Shown: positions 47,972 to 61,383 of the stretch, piece after piece | Numbering within the stretch: position 1 is the first letter of the stretch | Layout: every line of letters begins with the position of its first letter | Source: Zerene cesonia | Lineage: Eukaryota; Arthropoda; Insecta; Lepidoptera; Pieridae | Assembly (NCBI RefSeq): GCF_012273895.1 | Contig: NC_052114.1 | Coordinates: forward strand, 6,509,827-6,573,826 | DNA length: 64,000 bases | Direction: 5' to 3' | The notes under the pieces: model-generated | Told to the model about the DNA's origin: nothing | The model's input: only the letters and a program-made list of their open reading frames with translations | The model's database searches: none | Position numbers and translations under genes: made by a program

Positions 47972-48436
47972 TTTTAATTTCTAAATGTATAATACTCGCG
48001 TGAAACCAAACACAAGAAAATACTACAATAAAATACGTTAGATGCTTTAAGGAGTTTGAAAGTTCCTGAATGTGAGAGAGAATTCACCTTTATTTTAGTA
48101 TGTTATTTCTTCTTATTTTATTCTATTAGGACCTAAAAGGAGGCGTCCTATACAATTCAAATGAAGGTAACTTGTTTAACCCGTCTTGGGGTATTTCAGT
48201 AATATCCAGTGGGATAAAGTGCGTGAACGACAGAAAAGTATTTATATAGTATTTAGAGAATGGAATTTCTTAGTATTTTGTTTTAAAATTTTGAACAATT
48301 TGCAGATTCCACGAATAATGGAGTGCTCAAATTCCATCCTTGATCATAGTAGATCTTTAGTTATAAGTGCCTAGACCATCTCATAGTTAACATATTATGT
48401 TGGTGGGTGAATAAGGAACGAACACACTATATAACG

Positions 48437-48560
48437 AGAATTTCAAATTCAAATTCAAAATTATTTATTGTGATTCACAGGTTATAAGGAAGGTATTACA
48501 TTATATAAAGTTCTACTGTGATCTGCCATGTGGCGTACAATTGTCAATTTTTACATAAAT
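48437..48560 (-). mobile_element. LINE 3' end remnant
   Basis: Starts (on the + strand) TTCAAATTCAAATTCAAAAT and TATTTATTGTG, the reverse of a LINE 3' end with a short (AATTTG)n tail. Nothing coding remains. Confidence 0.4.
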
Positions 48561-49535
48561 AATTAATCATATTCATAGAAACATACTATAAAATTAATGC
48601 ATGAAACCCTTAGTATAGTTCAAAGGAAACATTGAATATTTTCACCAATGCTCTGCAGCTACACATCAATAATTATAATTACAGTACTGCAATCCTTGTG
48701 GATTACTCACATCCTCGTAATGTATAGGCAGACATTTTCCGCATACTTACGAAACAACTATTCGAAACGTTATATATAAATAGAATTATTGTGTTTGCAA
48801 ACGGAATCGATAATTTGGTGTGTGCTAATTATAATTTTCGACATCGTAATCTGTTATTTTATTTGTTTCGAAAGAAACTTCATCCGAATTCTTTCTTTTC
48901 AAATAACTTACATTTAAATCTTATTACAACTCGTACAAAATAACAAAACTATATACATTATTAATTAGTAAAAAACGTACTTCAATTGTTAGGATATTTT
49001 GCAGTCCAAATCATCCCTAAAGGTTACTACTGAATCGTAGAATCATTAAAAATATTATTTCCTACGTTACATTAAGTACAACACCTAGTACGTACACCAA
49101 TAATCATTGTTAGATTGAACATCAATCGTTGAAAATTTAACACAACAGTTTCGTCCTACCGTTTGACTAAACATCACACAGCGGATAAGTACAAAGATGT
49201 TCCATTTCTTGTTTACAAACAACGCGTTGATCACATATAGGTACATAATTATGCAATGTGATGACAACTACGGCGGCGCATGCACATTTACTTTCATTGG
49301 TTTGCGTGCGAGCGTGCGCGTGCGCTTGTCACAAGCCATGAGGGAAAGCGCTGAGGAATTTGGCCGTTGAAGCGTCAGCGGCTGCCATCACTATGTAGGT
49401 ACATAGCGTTCAGCCCACCGCCAACCTCCCTCCTCTCCTTATACCTCCTCTGCGTTATATTTCTCATAAACTCGAAGATAACAAAATAGATACAAAGAAA
49501 AAAATATAATAGGTGTTTAGAAATTAAAAGCTTTT

Positions 49536-49672
49536 TAACGGATTTTAAACGCGATTTATTCATTATGTTATTAACCCGACGTTTCGAACACTTTACAGCG
49601 GGCGTGGTCACGGGGAGACTGAACCAGTTTTTAATTTCTAAATGTATAATACTCGCGTAAAATCAAACACTA
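49536..49672 (+). repeat. Single-arm copy of the 47793 repeat
   Basis: AACGGATTTTAAACGCGATT, AACCCGACGTTTCGAACACT, GGGCGTGGTCACGGGGAGAC, then TTTTTAATTTCTAAATGTAT and AATACTCGCG, which also follows the right arm of 47793-47971 (at 47971-48001). This shows the original, non-palindromic order. Confidence 0.6.
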
Positions 49673-50269
49673 TATACTATAATAGGTGTTTTTTGATTTC
49701 CATTGATTAAATCTCGCAGGGTGGAGCTCGAAATATCTAAGTTAAAACTGTATAAAATGTATCTAATCAATGTGCTATTGGATTATCTAGCCGCGGACGC
49801 AACAAGTATAAAGTATATTGATATATCTTGTCACTTCACTCTTCTCCATAGAGTTACTTTTTATAGGTATCTAACCCGATCACCCCAAAAACCAACAGTG
49901 ATACTTTAACTTACACAAAAAAAAGTTGCGTCAATTTTGCCACTTCTCTAACACGTATGCTCGTGATCTGTTATTTATTTCTCCATTAACATAGGCATTC
50001 AAGTGACAGGTGTGGTTTTCTAGCTGTTATGCTACCTGTTAAGTAGGAAATTGACACAAACACTCGTGCTCAAATATTCTTCAGTTGTTGGTACATGATG
50101 TCAATGATGTTTGAACTCGAAATAGCGGGCTTCATGTGAATTCCATCACCAATTGTTAGCTCAATCGACGTAGATTATCAAATAACACTTTACTGTTTCT
50201 TTTGTACTCAATGTGACACTTACTGTATATCAAAGAATTAGTTAATAATTAACCAACCATATAATTGAC

Positions 50270-50564
50270 AAGCTGCGCCCCACGGTTTCACCCGCATAAG
50301 TCTGTATCCCGTTAGAATATTGGGATAAAAAGTTGCCTATACGCCTCGTGATCAATTTTTTTCTATTCTTTCAAAATTTCTCATTTATAAAGCATTTCAA
50401 TGCTATAATGCTAAAGATTAAATTAAAGTTGCCTATATTTTATTCCAGTTGTCCAGCCGTCTACGTACTAAATTTCATTGCAATCGGTTCAATAGTCTTT
50501 GTGTGAAAGAGCAACAAACATACACACATGCTTACAAACTTTCGCATTTAAAATATTAGTAGGA
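50270..50564 (-). mobile_element. Helitron-like element interrupted by a small insertion
   Basis: Starts AGCTGCGCCCCACGGTTTCA and ends TTTCGCATTTAAAATATTAG. The element is split at 50342-50424 by foreign sequence flanked by a 13-base direct repeat (AAAGTTGCCTATA at 50329-50341 and 50425-50437). Confidence 0.75.
50342..50424 (+). mobile_element. 83-base insertion with 13-base target duplication
   Basis: Its centre (50354-50407) equals the reverse complement of 16247-16300. The 13-base duplication AAAGTTGCCTATA, part of the host Helitron-like sequence, is typical of target-primed retroposition. There is no internal promoter that I can see. Confidence 0.65.
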
Positions 50565-51809
50565 TAGTAGGATAAGTAGGATTAGTATCTATCTCATGAC
50601 TAAGCTTTAACTAATGTTTGGCTATAAAACCTCATCGACTGCATAGAAAGAGCGTACGCTGCAACATTTATGTACTGTCAGTATACTAACAACAGCGCTT
50701 TCAGTGGTTGCAGATAATCAGGTTGGCATTCGAAATCTCATCCAATCATCGACTATGTATGTAAGCATTTTACAGCTCTCTACAAATGCAGAATCTAACA
50801 CTGCAAGTCCGTTACGATGAAAAAGGTTTTATTGACAGCGTTACAGTGGCGATTGTTGCGTGTGTGCTGGTATCCGGAACGCTGAGGCGGCTTGTTACGG
50901 TTTCGAAAAGAATGTAGGTTGCCGACTACAGTTACGAACATACTGTGGAATGCAACTGATCACTATTGTTATAATAACAAGCGTTCGTTTCAGTACAACA
51001 TTCGGGACTTGGCTTTTTTGCACACTTGTACGTGGCCCATAAGGATCCGGCATATTTAATTGGTACCGTAATTTCCAGATCGTTCGCTGCTTAACTATTT
51101 ATTAATATCTTAAATACAGTTTGTATGGCTGAATGATATGTCTTTTTCAATGTGCCGTGAAAATGTAGTGTTTGTTATTGGTATTTTTTTGTTTTTTAAT
51201 TTAAAGATAAAGACGACCTGTTTGAAATCTTTAAGGCTAATATTTTAAGAAAATATGCCGGTTTGAATACGTATCTAAAGATCATTTCAAATTTGTCGAA
51301 CATGCAAAAAAAAAGTTTGTATATTGAAAATAGAATCCTCGTTCTAAGCGCTTATGAAATATGTACTGTTTTGCGCTGCGTTATAGTTGCACAAAATTGT
51401 ACATTACCATAATAAAAAACTGATATTTTCTAATCTGTTTATTTGCATTCGATTCTAGATAAGATTTTAACTTAGTATATTGAATTTGAAATACACATAT
51501 GTAGTAGGTAATACTTATGTCACATTAAAAATATTTAATTCGTGTTAAATACAAGCTACATATTTATAAGATTCGCTTTTATATTTCAATGAAGTGTTTA
51601 GATACAGGTTACGTAATTTACGATTGAGTTTTTTATTGATTTCGTTTTTTTAAAACAAAAACTCTTCCGCAATACTTCAATGGTTAATTGAAGTAGCCAT
51701 TGTTTGAATTTAAATCAACATTTTAAAATTGTTAAAAACCTATTTCCTATTAACGAAATATTAAGTGACTGATATTATTATGATACGAATACCTAACTTC
51801 CCTATGTAC

Positions 51810-51975
51810 TATACCGGTATTATAAGGCTATCTCGATCCCGCGGCTTCTTTCGCTTGGTAGTAGGATAAAAAGTAACCCAGATCCAGAATATAACCTACC
51901 TATAGGTAAACAAATTTTTACGTGAAGGTAAAATAAATATACATCTATACATTCACATAATAATATTAGTATCAA
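51810..51975 (-). mobile_element. Helitron-like element, decayed
   Basis: Remnant with TCTCGATCCCGCGGCTTCTT, GTAGGATAAAAAGTAACCCA and the end AATAATATTAGTA. Confidence 0.35.
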
Positions 51976-52768
51976 AATGTTTGCACTAATAATGCAGTGA
52001 TGAATGACGAAATAAAAGTGTTTTTGGCTTGTTATTGATAAACAGTAATCATACAAATGCTTAAATATAATTTGAAAACTGACAAACAGATCTAAAATCG
52101 CCATTACGCACGAGTGATCCTGCAAAAACGCACTTTCATCAAGTACCTTATAGAGGTGACTGGTGTTTAAAAACCTAATCGAATCGAAAGTACATTAATG
52201 AATTCCGATATCGGCTGATCGACCAGAATGACAGCAGTGCGTGCAGCAATCACATGCAGCACGCACGCGCGAATACCATCCAATGAAGTCATCTTGTAGA
52301 GTAGAAATTGTAATGGCAACGGATTCTATTTCGTTGGCAACCAAGCGAGAGCAGCTATGCCAGTTATTCGGGCCGTCGCGTATTGTCTCAATGATCTAAC
52401 ATATCGTTATGCGAATTGCGCTAACGAAATGTATGCAATTTTTTTGTGCATCGCATTGATATGTTGTGATTGAAAACAATTCTCAAATACTCCATTTAAT
52501 TGAACTTCCGGATTTTTAATGGAGTGTAGTTAAATTGTATTGACCGAGACTCAAGGTTAAGTAGCAGAATGGTTATTCTTCACACAAATAGTGTATACAT
52601 ATTTAACAATAGTGTTTATGGTTTAACATACTTAAATTTTAATACCATCAAGGTTTTTTTTTTGGTACAACTTTGCTCTCTCATAGACTAAACTTTAAAC
52701 AGGAAAACTGAAAAGTCAGTAGGTACCTACTGTAAGATTTTATTATAGATTATATTATAGATTATCTT

Positions 52769-53135
52769 ATATATAAAATTCTCGTGTCACAATGTTAGTC
52801 TCTATACTCCTCCGAAACGGCTTGACCGATTCCTCTGAAATTTGGTAAGCATATTGGGTAGGTCTGAGAATCGGCTAACATCTATTTTTTATCCCGATAT
52901 TCCTACGGGATACGGACTTACGCGGGTGAAACCGCGGGGCGCAGCTAGTCTATATATATAAAATTCTCGTGTCACAATGTTAGTCTCTATACTCCTCCGA
53001 AACGGCTTGACCGATTCCTCTAAAATTTGGTAAGCATATTGGGTAGGTCTGAGAATCGGCCAACATCTATTTTTTATCCCGATATTCCTACGGGATACGG
53101 ACTTACGCGGGTGAAACCGCGGGGCGCAGCTAGTA
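52769..53135 (+). mobile_element. Two Helitron-like elements in direct tandem
   Basis: Two nearly identical copies, 185 bases apart (TATATAAAATTCTCGTGTCAC at about 52770 and 52955; GCGCAGCTAGT ending at 52949 and 53134). They abut head to tail with only a TA-rich junction. Differences are single bases, such as CTCTGAAATT versus CTCTAAAATT. Confidence 0.8.
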
Positions 53136-53449
53136 TTATATGAAATACTACATTTCAAATGTTACAACAAACATCCATGCCTAAATAAATATGGAGACGT
53201 TTACAATCTATATTCTATGGTATGTTATCAGTTTGAAGCTCAGTACCAACGCCCATACTTGACGGATGTTTACATCGTTAAATTGATCGCAAATCGAGTG
53301 GGAACTTCAGCTAAATGAAATATTTTATCGATAAACATTTTTTTTTCTAACGACAACACATACCTCCGTTATCAACATGGTGCCCGACGCTACATTGCGA
53401 AACATTTTTACAATAGATTAAACTATTGTATATTATTAAATATAAACAT

Positions 53450-53655
53450 ACTAGCTGCGCCCCGCGGTTTTACCCGCGTAAGTCCGTATCCCGTAGGAAT
53501 ATCGGGATAAAAAGTTGCCTATACGTTATTCCAGTTGTCCAGCTATCTACATACCAAATTCCATTGCTATCGGTTCAGTAGTATTTGCGTGAAAGAGCAA
53601 CAAACACACACACATCCTTACAAACTTTCGCATTTATAATATACTAAAGGATAGG
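53450..53655 (-). mobile_element. Helitron-like element, well preserved
   Basis: ACTAGCTGCGCCCCGCGGTT to TTCGCATTTATAATATACTA, with an internal ACACACACACA tract. It lies about 315 bases from the tandem pair, in the opposite orientation. Confidence 0.75.
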
Positions 53656-56559
53656 ATTACTAAATATAATAATACATTTGTTGCAATCAAAATCTTCACA
53701 GAGGATTTTCAATGTACGCAAAAGATAGAGTTAGTTGACTTTTCATCAACACTTGTAAGAGTTAACATAGATAAAACATTTTGGGATGTAACATATTTTT
53801 TATAGATGATTTTGAGCATCGTCTCTGTAACTGTGGCGAAGTCGTATAACAATATGAAAATAGCATTCAAAACCGTTGCTGAGAATTGTGGTTTTTCTTG
53901 TCGCAATTTACTATAAAAATACCTGTAGGTTGTTCATTAATAGTTTATTATGTCTTGATAAATTCTTTATTCATTTGCAAATTCATATTTGACTAGAAAT
54001 ATCTAATGTATGCAGATAAATAATAAACTTGCACTACATCTAGTAGGTAATTTTAAATAGCAAACATGTCAAGGTTTGAATAGCAGTTGATATTCCGCTT
54101 ATCGTATTTTTATTTTCATAACTTAACTTAGCTAAAAATGCTATGTACATATTCGGTTCACTAATACTAGGTATTTAAGAAAGAAATGATTGCTTGTCCA
54201 GCGGCAGAGAAACTGAATCCTTATACCATATGAAACCATATCATCTGCATGATTAAATAGGTTATTGGACAAAGTATTTCAGTCTACTTCGAAACAGGGT
54301 TGTTCGTCACCTAAATCGCGATACATCAAAGCATGTCACGGCTACCACGTACAAACGTACATGGCTCAGTATGTTATGCAACAAGGTCGGAGCATAACTG
54401 GGTGTATGTATCGTTATTGAGAAAATGTTTTCCCTAGCTCCATTACTTGAGAGCCGAGAAAGGCGTTTTGTAAGATTGGACGCATGTATTGGATAGTTAT
54501 GCACCATTTTACTATTGATATTAAACAGTTTACAGTAGCGCTATGATAAAATATAAACGTGATATAGACGATTACCATTCCATTTAATAGATTAAAGAAT
54601 TCAATTTTTTTAATCAAAATTTATAATGCATTATGCGGTATACGAGTACACCTTAAAAGACGCGTGCGGTAAATTGTTTCGTTTCATTTGTGTAAATAAC
54701 TATATACAATACATTTATATGTACATAAAATAGCTACGTTGGAAATATTTAAACACGCAGACAAATAGTTTTCTAATAGATTCCTCCGACGCGGACGCTT
54801 ACATAAAGAATTTATGCATTGTACACGAGATACAATGTGCTAACAAGATTGGCATGCTATTAATGATTGACACATGCCAATTCAGGCAGTGTCCATTCGG
54901 CATACCGAAGTGATGATAGCATTCGGGGAGGGGCGTGCTGGATGTTCGACCATCAGCTGTTAACACACGTTTTTAAGTTTATGTACCTAAAACACTTCAC
55001 TTTGTTACGTCTCGTCTGTTTTTTTTGTCAATGGAGCCGCTCAAAATATTATATGTATTACGAAGAAACTCGGCTTAGGAATTAACTTGGAATACAGAAT
55101 TATGATTAATTTTTTGTCAAAACCTACACGTTTGTCTTGTTATTTTTGAATTTTAAATATATAACTTAAGAAACAGTAATGAATAAATGTATGTTTTATG
55201 ATTCTGTGAAGTGCTTATTACGTATGACCACTTTATATGCCGAGTCTTTTCAATTATTAGTAAATTACTTTGAGGTTAATACTCATGAATTCATAGTATA
55301 TATTCGTCTTCGTGCATTCAAGTCATAATTGATAATATTACTTGTATTATACTTGATTATACCGTAAATGTATCCTGAGCCCGTTTACTATATCTCGGAG
55401 TCATAGGATTAGGTCGAACAATTAACGGTAAAATTATTGAATAAAATCACTAAATTAAATTATTCAAGCACATTTTAATTTTGTGATTTTATAATAATAA
55501 TATATTCTAGATAAGTATATATACTCTAACAAAAAGATAAGCTTCTAAATGTCAACAGATAAAAGTAGTAAAAAATTCTTGTGTTCTTGCATCCATCCTA
55601 ATTAATGATATAACATTCATATCAGATAACAATAAATATAACAATGCCACCGTATAAATTAATCTTATAAACAATGCGAGTTTATTTCACGTCATTAATT
55701 AAAATTTATCGTTCTAGTAAATAATTTAGTTGACATTAATGTTATCCAAAAGAATTTATATTCTCGACTAGTTTCACAGGAAAGTGTTATATTTGCATTG
55801 AATTTTTAGCGATATATGCGAATTTCATAAATTTAATTAATAATTTGTTTTATCTCACTTTTATAAGCCTGTATGATTGTAACCGAGAATCGAGTCTCGA
55901 ACGAACAGATTTAATTCGACGTTATCGCACTTATTAAGGTTCGGTGACAGTTCAATAATATAATGAATTTTCTTATTATCCTGATTTGGATCGCCAGGAT
56001 TGAATAATTTCCTTACTACACACATAAGAGAAACATTTTTTGTTGTTTTTTTATTAATGTATTTATTTCAAATGACTTGAACAATAATATTATCAAGTCA
56101 AAGAATCTTACCTTTTCGTTTTGACATAGACTGTAGCGAAATAGGTATACAAAGGTTAATATACGTATTTCTCTTTGACTTGATGTTTTAGGCTAGCAAC
56201 ATGAAGGTCACGGGTGGAAACCATGCGCAACAGAGTGCAACGGTATGCATCCGTCACGGTTTGGAGACAAGAATAATTACACATATCTTTTGAGGAAATT
56301 TAATTCTGGTCTTCGTAGGAAGAAGGGGGAATATTATATCAGAGATTGAATTAAAAGAGTAACGTCGCTGTTCACTCTTGGAGTCACAACTAAAACGAGT
56401 ATATAACACTTGAAAGTATGAATATGTTCAGTTCTTCTGTATCCAATTTATGTCCATTTTTCCATGGAAATCTTTAAGGTAGATTCTATACCTTACGTAG
56501 TAAGATATATATTAATAAAAAGTTGCTTAGTGTAGATATATTAAACCTTCCGAGATTTT

Positions 56560-56870
56560 CTATGAACTTTATTATAATGCGATTTGCTTTCCATCCGCAT
56601 CTTTGCCCGCGTAGTATATATAGGCAATGATAATTGATGAGTAGGGGATGGGATATCCGGTGGGATTTCCGGGATAAGAACTATCCCATGTCTATTGTCG
56701 GGTCACTAAATTATATGTATGTATCGAATGTATGTGTATGTATGTATGTATGTATGTTGTATGTATCGAATTTCGTCCATATCAGTTCAATCTCTTAGGC
56801 AGAGAGAGATTAAAGAGACAGTCAGACAGACAGACAGAGTTACTTTTGCATTTCTAATATTAGATGGGAT
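56560..56870 (-). mobile_element. Helitron-like element with microsatellite expansion
   Basis: CCGGGATAAGAACTATCCCA at one side and ACAGACAGACAGAGTTACTT, then GCATTTCTAATATTAGAT, at the other. A (TATG)n tract (56714-56766) sits inside. Confidence 0.45.
56714..56766. repeat. (TATG)n microsatellite
   Basis: Imperfect TATG/GTAT repeats with two ATCGAAT interruptions. Confidence 0.75.
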
Positions 56871-59800
56871 TACACACTTGCATTTTATCTGTATCTACAC
56901 CTACATAGATAGCTTTATTTACACAAATAACATCTTATTCAGCTTGTTTGTACTTGATACCGTCCATATTTATATCTCTACCGTACATTTACCTCCATTA
57001 TCATTTAAATACACAAAATATGACATCCCCGCATTTCCAATGCAAATGGTAATACTTCCCATAGTTTCTACAATTTTGTATACAAGATATTTGATACCCT
57101 CCATTTTTATAACTTAACTGCTTTTTTTACCTCACTTATCATTTAAAGAATAAATAATGTTAATAAAGCTTATCTGTTTATTTTCATTTAGTTGAAAAAT
57201 AATTTCTTAAAGCGACATCTGTGGACGCGGAAACGCATTGCCAGTTTTTCATCTAACGCAATGGTTGTAGGTCCCTAATTCCATCAAACTTCCAAAAGAT
57301 GACTCTTTACTATCTGTTTCGATCTTAACAATTTAATAGCGTAGTATGTATGATAAGTATTTTGTCTCATAAAAACTTTTTCGTTCGTAACGTAATTTGT
57401 TACATAACATAAACTAATATTTTAAATCGGGGTAATGAATAATCATATATACTGTTTTGCTGAATCTGACTTAGTGTTATTAAAATCTAAAGTTTAGTAT
57501 TATATTATAAACTTATTATAGGTATGTATTTTTTCGGTAGAAATCTAAGTGGTGTTACAACTAATTAATTAATTGAAAAAAATTAATTGATTTAATATTA
57601 GCTTTAAATAACGCAATATTAATATAGATTTAAACATTTTTTAAATTAATGTAAATTTCATTGACGTCAATAAAATTTACCTGATTAACGGCGAAAAATA
57701 AATTTATGTCGTAAAAATTTGAACTAAATATGAGGAGTCGATATTCTGAAAAGTATGGTTAAGGTTATAGAATATTAGTACACAATTTAAATAAAAATGA
57801 ATTCATGTAGATGGTCGAAATTTATCTAAGGAATACATACAAAAGATGTCATTCCTTCATTCCCAATGCATTGTTAATACTCGCGTTATTTAATATTTTT
57901 ATGATTAAAAATGTGAAAAAAGTGAATATTGAATTGGACAATGAAACGATTCGGTCAGTGTATATATGTATGTATAAAGAAATTTATAAGAAATCAGTGT
58001 TAACTTGGCTAATGATGGCACGATCGCTCGTTAAAGGACTTTTTATTTTTAATCATTAAAGTGACAAGAAAATAGAAGGTAATTATAAAATATATACATC
58101 AATCGAAGAAAAGAATGCGGAATGTGTGCTGTGAATGAAGTCGCTTCCCGTACTTTCGCTAGATACATCCGCCTTCCGCCACCGCCAATGCGTGTGTTAT
58201 GTAAACACCCCGGTTCAACATCTTGTGTTTGATAACTGGAAAACGTACTGATAAGATCGAATCGGATGATATTTCAAATAAAAATACTATAACAACGCTT
58301 ACGACATTTGGCTATTCCGTGCCATGTAAAGCTGATTTAAAATATTGAAAGTTGTAAACAAACAAATGACTAATGTAATTGTCTATTTATGAAAGTTCGT
58401 ATAACCTAACAAAGCGGAGATTATTTAACAGCTGTAGGTACTTAAATCGATTAAGAATATCACCTTAATAAAAACTTTAAAATTTCTTATGGGTGTGTAT
58501 TTAATTATTATGGATACAAAATAACAAAAAAATCATTCCTGCTTTCCGAACGCACTAACATAATTTGTTTGATAAAAACTTTTTGTATTGTGAATGATAA
58601 TAGGCTAATTACTATCACGTAAGCACACAGGTTAGAATGTACATTTTCATTGATAAACAATGAATAATGAATGTGATCGTATATCAAATTTTGTACTGTA
58701 CCTATATACTTTTGTACTTTATACCTTCTGTTTAAATGCAATTTCATCTGCCCCCACACCACATGCCATCGCAATTTTGCTCAACGACATGTCTATTTTT
58801 ATATTCTTAGTGAAAATTTCTCCTAGACTTTAATAGATTTCAATTTAACAAACAAAAGAAATACATGATTCAAACGACATTCAATCCGTTACAAAGGCGT
58901 TTGATGTGTAAGAACTCTACTCGTGCTGATAATTCATTTCACCTTTGAAATGTCTTGATGCAGGTACCTACAGTAAGAATCAAGGCATCGTTAAATTTGA
59001 AATGAGTCATAACCACGCTATGAATTATTAGAATGAAGGGTATCTTATTCGTTTCGTGTCTTATTTGATGTGAAGCGGTGATTTTGCTGTAAATTAAGTT
59101 TAAATTATTTATAATCGTGCGATCAAAATATTTTTAACGCGCGTGAATAATATTTTTAATTATAGATCGTCTTGACGTCGATTTCAGGAATATAGTTCGC
59201 AATTTTATGACCGAAAGAATAGTATCTACAACATCTATATTAAATTGATATGAATACACAAAATGAAAGCATATTATGGGACCAGAAGAAGCAAACTATT
59301 TTAACCTTTAATTGGCTGAATCTTTCGCTTAACATATCATTAATTAAATACCTGGTAGAGATCTCTATCGATAAGGTTCTGCGTTGTTAAAAGAATGAAA
59401 TAATAAAGTTTACTTGAAAATCGTTGATAGGTTGAATAGTCGTTGTAACGAATTTTCGTACCTTGTATATTTAAACTTATTTCAAAAAACGTGAAACATA
59501 TTTCCAGTTGACTTATAGCCTACAGGTATAATGTAGCTCTTGTCCTACATTCATAAATATATAGGTAGTATTTCTCATCAACTAAACAAAACCTAAGATG
59601 TTGAAGGTTGAAATAATTTAGAGTGCGCGTGCGCCCGCGGCTGCGGACGCCGCTACTGGCTTCACGCAACCTGAAGTGAAGTTTGAATACATTTGTATTC
59701 AAACTACCTGATGTACAAAAAATATACTCATTTTCATCGTTCAATGTTATTTAACTGCCATTAACTGCGTGTACTATGTATGCATATGTTTTGTATAGCT

Positions 59801-60615
59801 TCGTTAAGGAGACCGAAAAACAGTGAAATGGTAGAATCCTTATTGGGTATTTGCTGCGGCCTACCTTATTATTGTACCTACCCTTTTAAGGATAAGAAAA
59901 CAATTCTTACCGCTGTGTTAATTAAAACGCTAAAGTGTACATTAAATAAGTGTTAATTTAAACCAGGCTGGTTCATTCACATTAAATCGACCTTAAACGT
60001 TCAGTTTTGTTATTTTAAATTGAATTGTCATTGATAATCGCGATATCGTGACAAAAAGATGTGAAGGTCTGTTAAATTATCTTTTTATTTAATTATATAT
60101 TTTTTAAAGATGAAAAGGTCTGTTAAATTATCTATTTATTTAAATGTTTATTTTTTAATTTAGTACGTTAAAGCAATAAGGCTTATTTCTATACAAACAC
60201 AAAGCGGGCTTCCATAAAATTAGTATCCGTTGGAATTATCAAGAAATCGATATGCGTGCAAGTAAAGGGCCCCCAAAGCTAAGTTATCAGAAGGGAGCGG
60301 ATGCCGTGCTCCTGGCGATACTGCGCATGCTCAGTCCTACTGAATTACACATATCCTTATTTAATTTCTCACCAATAAAAGGAAGTGATGCTCATCTTAT
60401 TATTTGAATAGTTTGATACGAAATTATACGAAAATATTGTTTGTAACTTTTAATAAATTAAAATCAAAGACCTGTGATTATTTAGTAAATATTATTAATA
60501 TGTAGTAATAGGAAGAAATAACAGTACAGTGTTGTAATATAATGATAGAGAATTTTAAACTTTAATATTCGATTTATTTATTTATGTTATTATCAATCAT
60601 ATAAATCGCATATCC

Positions 60616-60795
60616 GTCCTACTAATATTATAAATGCGAAAGTTTGTAAGGATGTGTGTGTGTGTGTTTGTTGCTCTTTCACGCAAAAACTACTGGACCA
60701 ATTGCAATGAAATTTGGTACGTAGACAGCTGGACAACTGGAATAACATAGGCAACTTTTTATCCCAATATTCCGAAACCGCGGGGCGCAGCTAGT
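60616..60795 (+). mobile_element. Helitron-like element, both ends intact
   Basis: GTCCTACTAATATTATAAAT to GGGGCGCAGCTAGT, with a (GT)n tract and TCACGCAAAAACTACTGGAC. About 180 bases long with no coding capacity. Confidence 0.75.
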
Positions 60796-61210
60796 CGTGT
60801 ATAAATCTATAAATACTGTATGTAATTCTGCAAATAAACTGTAAACTGAAAATATTTATTCCGTCATAGTTGCAATTGTTACTAGTTAGGTCCAATAGGT
60901 ACTATCTTACAATGGATACTTAAGAAGTTCATATTATTACAATGAACAATTTAAATTTAATGTTATTGTATAGTTGTATTACATTTCAAGCTAAATAACG
61001 AATGGTTATTCATCAATGGTGGTTGATAGACAACTAATGGAATGCTCATTCATGTTATCATTTGAACCTTTCATATAAAGATTAGTAATCGCAGATATAA
61101 CAGTTTAAAAGCAGTGTTTTTTTAACTCTGATTTCATTTATAGGAAAAAAAGTTTAAATCAAAACAATCTGTAGTTCGACTATAATGCTTACAACACGTG
61201 CTTATTACTA

Positions 61211-61383
61211 ACTAGCTGTTCGCCCCGGTTTCGCCTATGCTACATTTATAGCCAATGTCACTCAGTGAAGTTTCAGCTGAGCAATGATAAAATAATTTTT
61301 GAAATCAATCCAGTGGTTTTAGTGTGAAAACATTCCAAACGTACATATACAAATCTCTCCTCTTTATAATATTAGTATAGATT
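61211..61383 (-). mobile_element. Helitron-like element, second subfamily
   Basis: ACTAGCTGTTCGCCCCGGTT to CTTTATAATATTAGTATAG, related to the + copy at 31886-32055 (shared CACTCAGTGAAG/ATGAGTGAC region and CCAGTGGTTTTAGTGTGAAA). Confidence 0.6.

Noticed and set aside
59590..59700. Cys/Arg-rich + frame after a possible acceptor (ARGCGRRYWLH), in phase 1 with the exon at 45823
   Set aside because: It stops after about 17 codons without a donor and the acceptor is poor. It is probably only a CpG-rich patch.
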